From: an uncultured Pseudorhodoferax sp.
Lineage (GTDB): Bacteria; Pseudomonadota; Gammaproteobacteria; Burkholderiales; Burkholderiaceae
Length of the DNA: 7,388 nt
Direction: 5' to 3'
Assembly (NCBI GenBank): GCA_913776795.1
Contig: CAJYRH010000543.1
Span: 1 to 7,388, forward strand
A model generated the notes under the pieces. The model searched no databases and was not told the DNA's origin. It saw only the letters and a program-made list of their open reading frames with translations. Below, one piece after another: positions 1 to 6,681 of this stretch. Numbering within the stretch: the first letter of the stretch is position 1; each line of letters starts with the position of its first letter. Position numbers and translations under genes: made by a program.

Positions 1-1
1 G

Positions 2-181
2 GGCGTGCATTCGGTGCATGTGCCGCACGACGTGGACGACGTGCCCGGCATGGTGCAGGCCGCCTGCACGCTGGCCCGCGCAGAAGGTTTCGCGCAGCCC
101 GGCGACACCATCGTGGTCGCAGCCGGCGTGCCCTTCGGCAAGGCCGGCACCACCAACCTTCTGCACATTGCCCAGGCCTGA
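2..181 (+). CDS. pyk: Pyruvate kinase, C-terminal fragment (5' end outside window)
   Basis: This is the last 59 codons of a gene that begins left of the window and ends at a TGA. Pyruvate kinase transfers phosphate from phosphoenolpyruvate to ADP in the cytoplasm, giving pyruvate and ATP. What is visible is the end of the C-terminal (allosteric-type) domain. It has a helix with GMVQAACTLARAEGF, then GDTIVVAAGVPFGKAGTTN followed by LLHI, which is the characteristic closing strand and glycine-rich loop of bacterial pyruvate kinases. The catalytic barrel is not in the window, so activity cannot be judged. The TGA runs directly into GGA, giving a TGAGGA that can act as ribosome binding site for the small gene starting 11 nt later. 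A glycerate kinase follows in the same direction, which fits the isozymes that accompany glycerate, glyoxylate or tartrate degradation genes (TtuE-like). That subtype is inference from context. Confidence 0.88.
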   Translation, partial: GVHSVHVPHDVDDVPGMVQAACTLARAEGFAQPGDTIVVAAGVPFGKAGTTNLLHIAQA

Positions 182-192
182 GGACACGCGCC

Positions 193-471
193 ATGTCCAC
201 CGTCGACCACCACCAGGCTCCGGAAACCACCGACTCGTGCGGCAACCCGACCATGGTCTCGCACCGCCCGAGCGCGACCGAGGACTGCTGCATCGCCGAA
301 CCGGCCACCGCCGCGCGTGCGACGCGTGCCACGCAGACCAGTGCAGGATCGCCGCGCTGCCCGGACCGCATGGCCGATGACAACCGGCTGGCGTGGACCG
401 AGGACGAGCTCGGCCACGACGCGGCCGGCGCGGGCGGCGACGCGTTTCCCTTGTTGCGCCAGCACGCCTGA
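193..471 (+). CDS. Small hypothetical protein (92 aa) between pyruvate kinase and glycerate kinase
   Basis: I do not recognise a family. The frame fills the gap between the two kinase genes almost exactly: its ATG lies 11 nt after the pyruvate kinase stop and its TGA ends 8 nt before the glycerate kinase ATG. A plausible Shine-Dalgarno (TGAGGA, formed by the preceding stop) sits about 8 nt upstream. Third codon positions are roughly nine-tenths G or C, as in the neighbouring real genes. The product is hydrophilic, with no signal peptide or membrane segment. It has four cysteines (C16, C32, C33, C56), an Ala/Thr/Arg-rich middle (about 36-50) and an acidic stretch (about 61-76) before a Gly/Ala-rich tail. 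It looks disordered and could be poorly conserved. The alternative is that this is non-coding spacer in which an open frame persists because of high GC. Spacing and codon bias favour a translated gene, but only moderately. Confidence 0.5.
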   Translation: MSTVDHHQAPETTDSCGNPTMVSHRPSATEDCCIAEPATAARATRATQTSAGSPRCPDRMADDNRLAWTEDELGHDAAGAGGDAFPLLRQHA

Positions 472-479
472 GGCCTGCC

Positions 480-1661
480 ATGCACATCCTGATCGCACCC
501 GATTCGTTCAAGGAAAGCCTCAGCGCGCTGCAGGTCGCCGAGGCCATCGAGGCAGGGCTGCGCGAAGTGCTGCCCGACGCCCGCTGCCGCAAGCTGCCGA
601 TGGCAGACGGCGGCGAGGGCACGGTGCAGGCGCTCGTCGACGCCACCGGCGGCCGGCTGTGCGAGGCCATGGTCACGGGGCCGACGGGCCGGCGCATCGC
701 CGCGCGCTACGGCCTGGCCGCGGACGGCGGCATCGCCGTGATCGAGATGGCCGCCGCGAGCGGGCTCGAAGGCGTGCCGCCCACCGAGCGCGACCCGCGC
801 AGCGCCACCAGCTGGGGCACCGGCGAACTCATCGCCGACGCGCTCGGTGCCGGCGCGCGGCGCTTCGTCATCGGCCTGGGCGGCAGCGCCACCAACGACG
901 GCGGCGCCGGCATGCTGCAGGCACTGGGCGTGCGCCTGCTCGATGCGCAAGGCCAGGACATCGGCCGCGGCGGTGCCGCGCTCGCACGGCTGCAGCACAT
1001 CGACGTCAGCGGCCTCGATCCCCGCATCGCGCACTGCCGCATCGACGTGGCCTGCGACGTGACCAACCCGCTGGTCGGTCCACGGGGCGCATCGGCCGTG
1101 TTCGGCCCGCAGAAGGGCGCCACTCCCGCGATGGTGGCTGAGCTGGACGGCTGCCTGCAGCGCCTGGCCGAGGTGCTAGCGCGCGACCTGGGCCAGGACG
1201 TGGCCCAGGTGCCCGGCACCGGTGCGGCCGGCGGCATGGGCGCGGCCCTGCTCGCCGTGCTGGGCGCGCAACTGCGGCCGGGCAGCGAAGTGGTGGCCGA
1301 TGCGCTAGGGCTGGACGCCGCGGTGCGCGAGGCCGACCTCGTTATCACCGGCGAAGGCCGCACCGACGGCCAGACCGTCCATGGCAAGGCGCCCATCGGC
1401 GTGGCGCGCGTGGCGGCGCGCCATGGGGTGCCCGTGATCGGCCTGTCGGGCGCGCTGACGCCCGACTCGCGCGCCGTGCACGCGCACGGCATCGCTGCGG
1501 TGTTCAGTGCCGTGCGCAGCGTCTGCACGGTCGAGGAGGCACTGCGCGATGCAGCGGCCAATCTGCAGGCCACCGCGCTCAACATCGCCATGGCCCTGCG
1601 GCTGGGCCAGCAACTGGCCTCACACGCTGCTAAGCCTGCACGGCCGCCGGCCACACGCTGA
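480..1661 (+). CDS. Glycerate kinase (GarK/GlxK family)
   Basis: The protein has 393 residues, close to the roughly 380 usual for this family. It phosphorylates D-glycerate with ATP in the cytoplasm; GarK/GlxK-type enzymes give 2-phosphoglycerate, which feeds lower glycolysis. Family motifs appear in order: PDSFKESL (7-14), MADGGEGT (41-48), GLGGSATNDGG (132-142), CDVTNPL (192-198), GPQKGA (209-214), GTGAAGGMG (246-254), ITGEGRTDGQT (289-299) and GKAPIGVA (302-309). I chose the ATG at 480 because the family N-terminus (MHILIAPDSFKES) starts there; the frame stays open further upstream but has no homology. A TGAGG from the preceding gene's stop lies 6 nt upstream as ribosome binding site. It is probably co-transcribed with pyruvate kinase and the 92-aa gene. 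The 3' end overlaps the convergent regulator gene by 32 bp, and the last dozen residues (Ala/Pro/Arg-rich) look like a non-conserved tail. This is not the MOFRL-type glycerate kinase (TtuD). Confidence 0.95.
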   Translation: MHILIAPDSFKESLSALQVAEAIEAGLREVLPDARCRKLPMADGGEGTVQALVDATGGRLCEAMVTGPTGRRIAARYGLAADGGIAVIEMAAASGLEGVPPTERDPRSATSWGTGELIADALGAGARRFVIGLGGSATNDGGAGMLQALGVRLLDAQGQDIGRGGAALARLQHIDVSGLDPRIAHCRIDVACDVTNPLVGPRGASAVFGPQKGATPAMVAELDGCLQRLAEVLARDLGQDVAQVPGTGAAGGMGAALLAVLGAQLRPGSEVVADALGLDAAVREADLVITGEGRTDGQTVHGKAPIGVARVAARHGVPVIGLSGALTPDSRAVHAHGIAAVFSAVRSVCTVEEALRDAAANLQATALNIAMALRLGQQLASHAAKPARPPATR

Positions 1662-2520
1662 AGACGCGCTCGCGCAGCGCGGCCTGCAGCGGCCGCGCCG
1701 CATCCTCGGCCAGCACCAGCAGCGACAGCGGGCAGGCGATGCGCTCGCCGTCCCAGGCCACGATGCGGCCGGCCGCCAGCAACTCCCTGGCGCGCCGCTC
1801 GCGCGCCAGGCACAGGCCCACGCCGGCCTGGACGAGATCGAGCAACGTGGATTCCTGGTCGGCCTCGGCCACGGTCTGGCGCGACAGCCCCTGCTGCCGC
1901 AGCAGCCGCTCCACGATGACGGTCTGCGAGCTGCCGCGCGCCGTACCGATCCACGGCAGCGCAGCGAGCGCCGCCCAGCCCTGGCCCATCACGCGCGGGG
2001 CCCAGGCCGGCGGCAGCACGACGGCGTAGGACTCCACGGCCAGCACGATGGCCGACACCTCGGCATCGTCCACGTCGCCGAGGAAGAAGCAGGCATCGAG
2101 TTCGCGCGCCTTGAGCCGCTGCAACACCGTGCCCGAGATGCCCTGCTCCAGCCGCACGTCCACCTGCGGGCAATGCTGCTGCAGCTCGCCAAGCAGCTCG
2201 CCCAGGCGGATCGAGGCCGGGTCGACGATGGTGCCCAGCCGCAGCAGGCCCGTCAGCTGGCCCTGCAACTGGCGCGCCGCGGCCGAAAGCTCATCCGCGG
2301 CGTCCAGCGTGCGCTGCGCCAGCGGCAGCAGGCGCCGGCCGACGGCGCTGGGCACCATGCCGGCCGTGGTACGGTCGAACAAAGGGCCACCCAGTTCCTC
2401 CTCGAGTGCCTTGAGTTGCTTGGACACGGCCGACTGCGTCAGGTGCAGCTGCTCGGCCGCCCGCGTCACATGGCCGACACGGGCGACAGCGACGAACGCG
2501 CGCAGTTGGTAGATTTCCAT
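1630..2520 (-). CDS. LysR-family transcriptional regulator
   Basis: The protein has 296 residues, the usual LysR length. The N-terminal winged helix-turn-helix is clear: MEIYQLRAFVAVARVG, then the recognition region at about 18-37 (VTRAAEQLHLTQSAVSKQLK) and LEEELGGPLFDR. A linker helix runs to about residue 90. The rest is the periplasmic-binding-like effector domain, which in this family binds a small-molecule co-inducer and mediates oligomerisation. I chose the ATG complementary to 2518-2520 because the family begins at this Met. An in-frame ATG 24 codons upstream would add an unrelated tail and run almost to the next gene's start. Only a weak ribosome binding site is visible. The gene is divergent from the ThDP enzyme across 83 bp, the classic arrangement in which a LysR protein controls the neighbouring gene and itself. 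Its effector cannot be read from sequence; a substrate or intermediate of the ThDP enzyme's pathway is the natural guess. Confidence 0.93.
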   Translation of the reverse strand: MEIYQLRAFVAVARVGHVTRAAEQLHLTQSAVSKQLKALEEELGGPLFDRTTAGMVPSAVGRRLLPLAQRTLDAADELSAAARQLQGQLTGLLRLGTIVDPASIRLGELLGELQQHCPQVDVRLEQGISGTVLQRLKARELDACFFLGDVDDAEVSAIVLAVESYAVVLPPAWAPRVMGQGWAALAALPWIGTARGSSQTVIVERLLRQQGLSRQTVAEADQESTLLDLVQAGVGLCLARERRARELLAAGRIVAWDGERIACPLSLLVLAEDAARPLQAALRERVFSVWPAAVQA

Positions 2521-2603
2521 GTTCCAGGGGCCTTGGCTTGCCGCGGCAGTTTGACACAGGGGCCCCGCTCTTCTTCCATCCATCGCACACAAGGAGTTCG
2601 CTG
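2521..2603. promoter_or_regulatory. Divergent LysR / ThDP-enzyme control region
   Basis: This 83-bp gap separates two divergent start codons. It contains a perfect 10-bp palindrome TGCCGCGGCA (2539-2548), flanked nearly symmetrically by two copies of CAGGGGCC (2525-2532 and 2557-2564) spaced 32 bp apart, about three helical turns. A perfect TTGACA lies at 2551-2556, immediately next to the palindrome. The palindrome does not fit the textbook LysR T-N11-A box, so operator function is inferred from position and symmetry only. I see no convincing promoter for the minus-strand regulator. Confidence 0.5.
2551..2579 (+). promoter_or_regulatory. Candidate sigma-70 promoter of the ThDP enzyme gene
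   Basis: A consensus -35 TTGACA (2551-2556) is followed, after a 17-nt spacer, by TTCCAT (2574-2579), which matches only three of six -10 positions. Transcription from it would start near 2586 and leave a leader of under 20 nt, with the ribosome site AAGGAG at 2591-2596. The good -35 and poor -10 would suit an activator-dependent promoter, but the -10 call is weak. Confidence 0.4.
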
Positions 2604-4148
2604 ATGAACGGCGCCCACAGCCTGGTCCATACGTTGCTCGCCGCGGGCGTCGACACCTGCTTCGCCAACCCCGGCACCAGCGAGATGCACTTCGTCGCCG
2701 CGGTGGACCAGATCCCCGGCATGGACTGCGTTCTGGGCCTTCAGGAGAACGTGGTCACCGGCATGGCCGACGGCTACTGGCGCATCGCGCGCAAGCCGGC
2801 CTGCACGCTCCTGCACTGCGGCCCGGGCCTGGCCAATGGCCTGGCCAACCTGCACAACGCGCGCCGCGCGCACGCCGGCATCGTCAACATCGTGGGCGAC
2901 CAGGCGACCTACCACCGCCCGCATGACGCGCCGCTGACGGCCGACACCGAGGCCATGGCACGCACCGTCTCGCAATGGGTGCGCACCAGCGCGCGCGCCG
3001 AGGACGTGGGCCGCGATGCCGCGGCGGCCGTGCAGGCCGCGCGCAGCGGGCCGGGCCAGGTGGCCACGCTGATCCTGCCGTCCGATGCGTCCTGGAACGA
3101 AGGCGGCACCACAGCCGAGCCACTGCCCGTGCCCGCCCTGGCGCCACTGGACCCGTTCGCCATCGACAACGCCGCGCGCGTGCTGCGCACGACCGGCCGC
3201 GACACGCTGATCCTGCTGGCCGACAGCGCCGTGCGCGGCCCGGCCCAGGCGCTGGCTTGGCGCGTGGCCCAGGCCACAGGCGCCACGCTGCTGGCCGACT
3301 TCATGAACGCGCACGTGGAGCGCGGCCGCGGCCGCCTACCGCTCGAGCGCATGCCCTACGTGACCGACCTGGCGATCAAGACGCTGGCGCGCTTCAAGCA
3401 CATCGTGCTGGTCGGGGCCAAGCCGCCGGTGGGTTTCTTCGCCTACCCCGGCAAGCCGTCGACGCAGTACCCGCCACAGGCGCAGCTGCACCGGCTTTCG
3501 CGGCTGGACCAGGATCCCACGGCCGCACTGCGCGCGCTGGCCGAAGCGCTGGACGCGCCCGAGGCCGCACTGCCCGATCCCGGCCCGCGGCCCGAGCCCG
3601 CGCAGGGCAAGCCCACCCCCGAAGGCCTGGCCCAGACCGTGGCCGCGCTGATGCCCGAGCACGCGATCGTCTCCGACGAAAGCGTGTCCTTCGGCCGCGG
3701 CTTCTACACCCACACGCACGCCGCCCCCGCGCACGACTGGCTGCACCTGGCCGGCGGCGCCATCGGCGACGGCCTGCCCGTGGCCACCGGCGCTGCCATC
3801 GGTGCCAAAGGCCAGCGGCGCGTGATCAGCCTGCAGGCCGACGGCTCGGCCATGTACTCGCTGCAATCGCTGTGGACCCAGGCACGCGAGCAGCTGCCCT
3901 GCACCACCATCATCCTGTCCAACCGCAAGTACAACATCCTGATCGGCGAGTACGCCGGCGTGGGCGCCCAGCCGGGCGCCACGGCCATGCGCATGCTGGA
4001 CCTCGGCAACCCCGAACTGGACTGGGTCAAGCTGGCCGGCGGCATGGGCGTGGAGGCCGCGCGCGCCGAGACGCTCGAGCAGTGCGCGGACCTCCTGCGT
4101 GCAAGCTTCGCGCGCAAAGGCCCGTTCCTGATCGAGCTGATGGTGTAG
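2604..4148 (+). CDS. Thiamine-diphosphate-dependent enzyme, 'acetolactate synthase large subunit'-like, substrate unknown
   Basis: The protein has 514 residues and the three-domain layout of ThDP decarboxylases and synthases. The N-terminal pyrimidine-binding domain shows FANPGTSEMHF (20-30), the conserved cofactor-activating Glu at E48 (LGLQENVVTGMADGY) and LLHCGPG with H71. The C-terminal pyrophosphate domain shows the metal/diphosphate motif as ADGS (412-415), with D413 and N440 spaced 27 apart as in the family; the usual first Gly of GDG is Ala. The ATG at 2604 is set by a strong AAGGAG 7 nt upstream and by the family N-terminus; an in-frame ATG at 2538 lies upstream of the likely promoter. 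True acetohydroxyacid synthases are around 550-600 residues and carry an FAD-associated RFDDR motif, which is absent here. No small regulatory subunit gene is adjacent. The fold resembles benzoylformate decarboxylase more closely. Likely chemistry is decarboxylation or carboligation of a 2-oxo acid; the substrate is unknown. It is probably controlled by the divergent LysR gene. Confidence 0.88.
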   Translation: MNGAHSLVHTLLAAGVDTCFANPGTSEMHFVAAVDQIPGMDCVLGLQENVVTGMADGYWRIARKPACTLLHCGPGLANGLANLHNARRAHAGIVNIVGDQATYHRPHDAPLTADTEAMARTVSQWVRTSARAEDVGRDAAAAVQAARSGPGQVATLILPSDASWNEGGTTAEPLPVPALAPLDPFAIDNAARVLRTTGRDTLILLADSAVRGPAQALAWRVAQATGATLLADFMNAHVERGRGRLPLERMPYVTDLAIKTLARFKHIVLVGAKPPVGFFAYPGKPSTQYPPQAQLHRLSRLDQDPTAALRALAEALDAPEAALPDPGPRPEPAQGKPTPEGLAQTVAALMPEHAIVSDESVSFGRGFYTHTHAAPAHDWLHLAGGAIGDGLPVATGAAIGAKGQRRVISLQADGSAMYSLQSLWTQAREQLPCTTIILSNRKYNILIGEYAGVGAQPGATAMRMLDLGNPELDWVKLAGGMGVEAARAETLEQCADLLRASFARKGPFLIELMV

Positions 4149-4362
4149 GTGACGGTCGGCGGCCTGGTTCGGCGCCGGCCCTGCGCATCGGCTTGCGATC
4201 GGCCTGGCGTGGCCGGGTAAGCGTCTGTTGCAATCGGTCACCGGCGGTGTGCAGCCGACATGCCGCCCCCCGGCTTTCAAAGTTAAGCTTGCCTTCGGAC
4301 CGGGGCGCGCTGGAGACGTGCGCCGGCCCGATCCGTGCACCGTCTTCCGGGGAACAACAAGC
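4149..4362. other. Intergenic region before the amino acid transporter operon
   Basis: This 214-bp gap separates the ThDP enzyme from the transporter genes and is long for this compact window. It contains no convincing gene. GC-rich short dyads occur after the stop codon (for example CGGCGCCG at 4170-4177, and ATCG/CGAT arms within 4187-4199), but none is followed by a T-run, so I do not call a terminator. An AT-rich pocket at 4275-4290 (TTTCAAAGTTAAGCTT) stands out and is the likeliest place for the transporter promoter. I cannot assign -35 and -10 boxes confidently. Confidence 0.5.
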
Positions 4363-5190
4363 ATGCAACGCCGCCTCTTCACCGCCCTCCTCGCCGCTGG
4401 CCTGGCCTTTGCCGGTGCCGCCCAGGCCGACCAGTTGGCCGACATCAAGCAGAAAGGCCAGCTCGTCGTCGGCGTGCTGGGCACCGACGAGCCCAACAGC
4501 TTTCTCGATCCCAAGACGCGCGAGCTGGTCGGCTACGAGGTCGACCTCGGCAATGCCGTGGCCAAGACGCTGGGCGTGAAGGCCGTGTTCAAGCAAATCG
4601 CCGTCGCCGCCCGCATCCCCGAACTGCAGCAGGGCCATGTGGACCTGCTGGCCGCCTCGCTCACGCACAACAAGGAGCGCAAGGCCCAGATCGACTTCTC
4701 GCTGACCACCTTCGTGACCGGCCAGAAGGCCCTGGTCAAGAAGTCCAGCGGCGTCAAGGATGTGCCCGAACTCGCCGGCAAGCGCGTGTTGACGGCCAAG
4801 GGCGGCACCCAGGAGCCCAACATCCGCAAGGCCGTGCCGACCGCCGAGGTCGTGACCTACGAGAACTCGCAGCAGGCCTTCCTGGCGCTGCAGCAGGGCA
4901 AGGGCGTGGCGTACGTGAACGACGAGCTGAGCCTGCTGATGGACATCGCCAAGCTCGGCCCCAAGGGGCAGGAGTACATGATGCTGCCGACCAACCTCAG
5001 CGTGGAACCGCTGGCCCTGGGCATCAAGAAGGGCGAAGCCGGCCTGAAGGCCGTGGTGGACGACACGCTGCGCGCGCTCGAGAAATCCGGTGACGCCGAG
5101 AAGCTCTACATGAAATGGTTCGGGCCGGGCACCAAGACCAACTCGAACACGCGCAGCTTCAGGTTCGAGACCGACAAGATCGCCGGCTGA
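4363..5190 (+). CDS. Amino acid ABC transporter substrate-binding protein (family 3)
   Basis: The protein has 275 residues. It is the periplasmic receptor of the importer encoded downstream: it binds the amino acid and delivers it to the permease pair. Residues 1-22 form a Sec signal peptide with an RR-containing start, a Leu/Ala-rich core and an AQA cleavage site before D23. There is no lipobox Cys, so the protein should be soluble in the periplasm. The mature part follows the SBP_bac_3 pattern: [24 protein letters not shown] (57-71), [18 protein letters not shown] (84-101), ERKAQIDFS (105-113) and AYVNDE (183-188). By analogy with HisJ, R106 should hold the ligand carboxylate and D187 its amino group, so an alpha-amino acid ligand is likely. 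Gene order suggests a glutamate/aspartate-type system, but specificity is not proven. The start is set by the signal peptide and a GGGGAA about 8 nt upstream. Confidence 0.93.
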   Translation: MQRRLFTALLAAGLAFAGAAQADQLADIKQKGQLVVGVLGTDEPNSFLDPKTRELVGYEVDLGNAVAKTLGVKAVFKQIAVAARIPELQQGHVDLLAASLTHNKERKAQIDFSLTTFVTGQKALVKKSSGVKDVPELAGKRVLTAKGGTQEPNIRKAVPTAEVVTYENSQQAFLALQQGKGVAYVNDELSLLMDIAKLGPKGQEYMMLPTNLSVEPLALGIKKGEAGLKAVVDDTLRALEKSGDAEKLYMKWFGPGTKTNSNTRSFRFETDKIAG

Positions 5191-5244
5191 CGGCGCAGCG
5201 CCCGACGCGATGCCCACCGCAGTGCCTTTTCTGGCCTGCTGCGC
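5191..5244 (+). other. Spacer between binding protein and first permease, with small dyad
   Basis: This 54-bp gap is the only sizeable one inside the transporter operon. It opens with the short inverted repeat GGCGC-A-GCGCC (5192-5202), one base after the binding-protein stop codon. Such elements between binding-protein and permease genes commonly stabilise the upstream mRNA and limit downstream expression. Here the stem is short (4-5 bp), so that role is only a suggestion. No clear Shine-Dalgarno precedes the permease start. Confidence 0.3.
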
Positions 5245-5940
5245 ATGCCGGTCTTCGACTACTCCCTGCTGCTGAAGGGCCAATACCACGACATGCTCGT
5301 GGCCGGCCTGGTGCTGTCGCTGCAGCTCGCGGCGGCCACGCTCGCGCTGGCCCTGCCGCTGGCGCTGGGTGTCGCGCTGCTGCGGCTGGCGCCGGCCGCG
5401 GCGCTGCGCTGGGTCGGCTTCGCCTACGTCGAATCCGTGCGCAACATTCCGCTACTGGCCCACATGCTGTTCTGGTACTTCGCCGCGCCCGAGTTGCTGC
5501 CGGAGCGGCTCAAGGCCTGGCTCTACAGCGGCAACATCGAGGCCACCAGCGCCGTCGTCGCGCTCACGCTGTACACGGCGGCCTACATGTCCGAGGACAT
5601 CCGCAGCGGCATCCGGGCCATCCCCGCGGTGCAGTTCGAGGCCGGGCGCGCGCTGGGCTTCGGCTTCCTGGCCACCATGCGGCGCATCGTCCTGCCGCAG
5701 GCGATGCGCATCACGGTACCGCCGCTGATCTCGCAGACGCTGAACCTGTGGAAGAACACCAGCATCGCCACGGTGATCGGCACGGCCGAACTCATGTACC
5801 AGGCCGGCCAGGTGGAAAGCGCGACCTTCCGCAGCTTCGAGTCCTTCGCCTTCGCCACGGCGGCCTACCTCACGGTGTCGCTGGCCATCACCGGCCTGGC
5901 GGCCTGGTACCAGTCGCGCTACCCCGCGCGCACGGCCTAG
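5245..5940 (+). CDS. Amino acid ABC transporter permease, GltJ-like
   Basis: This is a 231-residue inner-membrane protein, one of two subunits forming the translocation channel of a polar amino acid importer. It has hydrophobic segments at about 17-47, 54-80, 98-118, 160-185 (less hydrophobic) and 203-222. The segment [18 protein letters not shown] with [11 protein letters not shown] (62-92) closely matches E. coli GltJ as I recall it. The cytoplasmic EAA loop that contacts the ATPase is EAGRALG (132-138), followed by IVLPQA (148-153); the third position is Gly rather than the usual Ala. The ATG at 5245 is the only reasonable start, because nearby ATG and GTG codons are out of frame. The ribosome site is weak, hinting at lower expression than the binding protein. 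The stop is followed 9 nt later by the second permease. Substrate (acidic or other polar amino acid) is inferred from similarity. Confidence 0.93.
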   Translation: MPVFDYSLLLKGQYHDMLVAGLVLSLQLAAATLALALPLALGVALLRLAPAAALRWVGFAYVESVRNIPLLAHMLFWYFAAPELLPERLKAWLYSGNIEATSAVVALTLYTAAYMSEDIRSGIRAIPAVQFEAGRALGFGFLATMRRIVLPQAMRITVPPLISQTLNLWKNTSIATVIGTAELMYQAGQVESATFRSFESFAFATAAYLTVSLAITGLAAWYQSRYPARTA

Positions 5941-5949
5941 GAACGCCCG

Positions 5950-6681
5950 ATGCTCGAGCTCATCGACACCTACTGGCTCTATTTCCTGATCGGCCAGTAC
6001 CCGAACGGGCCGCTGGGTGGCCTGGCGCTGACGCTGCTGCTGGCCTCGCTGGGCCTGCTCCTGGGCCTGCCGCTGGGCATCGTGCTGGGCCTGGCGCGCG
6101 TGAGCCCGATCGCCTGGCTGCGCCTGCCGGTCACGGCCCTGGTGTTCGTGGTGCGCGGCGTGCCGCTGCTGATGGTGGTGTTCTGGGCCTACTTCTTCCT
6201 GCCCAGCGTCACGGGTGTGAAGACCGACCAGTTCGCCACCATGCTGATCGCGCTGGTGGTGTTCGACGCGGTCTACCTGGCCGAGATCGTGCGTGCCGGC
6301 ATCCAGGGCGTGCCGCGCGGCCAGGTGGAAGCCGCGCGCTCGCTGGGCCTGGGCTGGTGGCGCACCATGCGCACCGTGGTGCTGCCGCAGGCCACGCGCG
6401 CCATGCTGCCCTCGCTGGTGAACCAGTTCGTCTCCACCATCAAGGAGACCTCGCTGGGCTACATCATCGGCCTGAACGAGGTGTCGTTCGTCACCACGCA
6501 GATCAATACCCAGGTGTTCACCCGCCCGGCCGAACTCTATGCCGTCCTCGGCCTCACCTATTTCCTGCTGTGCTTCGGCCTGTCGCGCCTGGCCTACTGG
6601 CTGGAGCGCCGGCTCGCGCGCAGCGCGCAGGCCGGCACCCGCCGTCCGCGCCAGGCCCTGTCCCAAGCGAGCGCCCCATGA
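5950..6681 (+). CDS. Amino acid ABC transporter permease, GltK-like
   Basis: This is a 243-residue inner-membrane protein, the second channel subunit, expected to pair with the GltJ-like permease. It has hydrophobic segments at about 23-50, 58-84, 97-115, 151-176 and 202-220. The signature [16 protein letters not shown] (67-82) and [15 protein letters not shown] (111-125) are typical of this permease family. The EAA loop is complete: EAARSLG (127-133) followed by VVLPQA (143-148). The C-terminal 25 residues are Arg/Ala/Pro-rich and look like a non-conserved tail. A TAGGAA formed across the previous gene's stop codon lies 6 nt before the ATG as ribosome site. The stop codon overlaps the ATPase start (ATGA), so translation is probably coupled. 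The transport role is well supported; the exact amino acid is not. Confidence 0.93.
   Translation: MLELIDTYWLYFLIGQYPNGPLGGLALTLLLASLGLLLGLPLGIVLGLARVSPIAWLRLPVTALVFVVRGVPLLMVVFWAYFFLPSVTGVKTDQFATMLIALVVFDAVYLAEIVRAGIQGVPRGQVEAARSLGLGWWRTMRTVVLPQATRAMLPSLVNQFVSTIKETSLGYIIGLNEVSFVTTQINTQVFTRPAELYAVLGLTYFLLCFGLSRLAYWLERRLARSAQAGTRRPRQALSQASAP

Noticed and set aside
317..1141. A plus-strand frame overlapping the start of glycerate kinase
   Set aside because: The product is mostly Arg/Ala/His repeats, the usual out-of-frame shadow of a GC-rich gene; the overlapping frame carries all glycerate kinase motifs.
707..2173. A 488-codon open frame on the minus strand across glycerate kinase and part of the regulator
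   Set aside because: It is antisense to two well-supported genes, its translation is Arg/Ala/Gly-rich low-complexity sequence with no motif, and long antisense frames are expected at this GC content.
2521..2592. Upstream start adding 24 residues to the LysR regulator
   Set aside because: LysR proteins start just before the first helix, as at MEIYQLRAF. The extension has no homology and would use up the whole divergent control region.
4149..4200. Rho-independent terminator after the ThDP enzyme
   Set aside because: Short GC-rich dyads exist, but no stable stem followed by a T-run was found.
4228..4256. TTGCAA (4228-4233) as a -35 box for the importer
   Set aside because: The sequence 17 nt downstream (GCAGCC region) bears no resemblance to a -10 box.
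4027..5289. A 420-codon minus-strand frame opposite the binding protein
   Set aside because: Antisense shadow with a His/Gln/Leu/Gly-rich translation and no domain. The plus strand has an intact signal peptide and SBP family motifs.
5452..6666. A 404-codon minus-strand frame opposite both permeases
   Set aside because: Gln/His/Arg-rich low-complexity translation. The opposite strand encodes two permeases with clear EAA loops.
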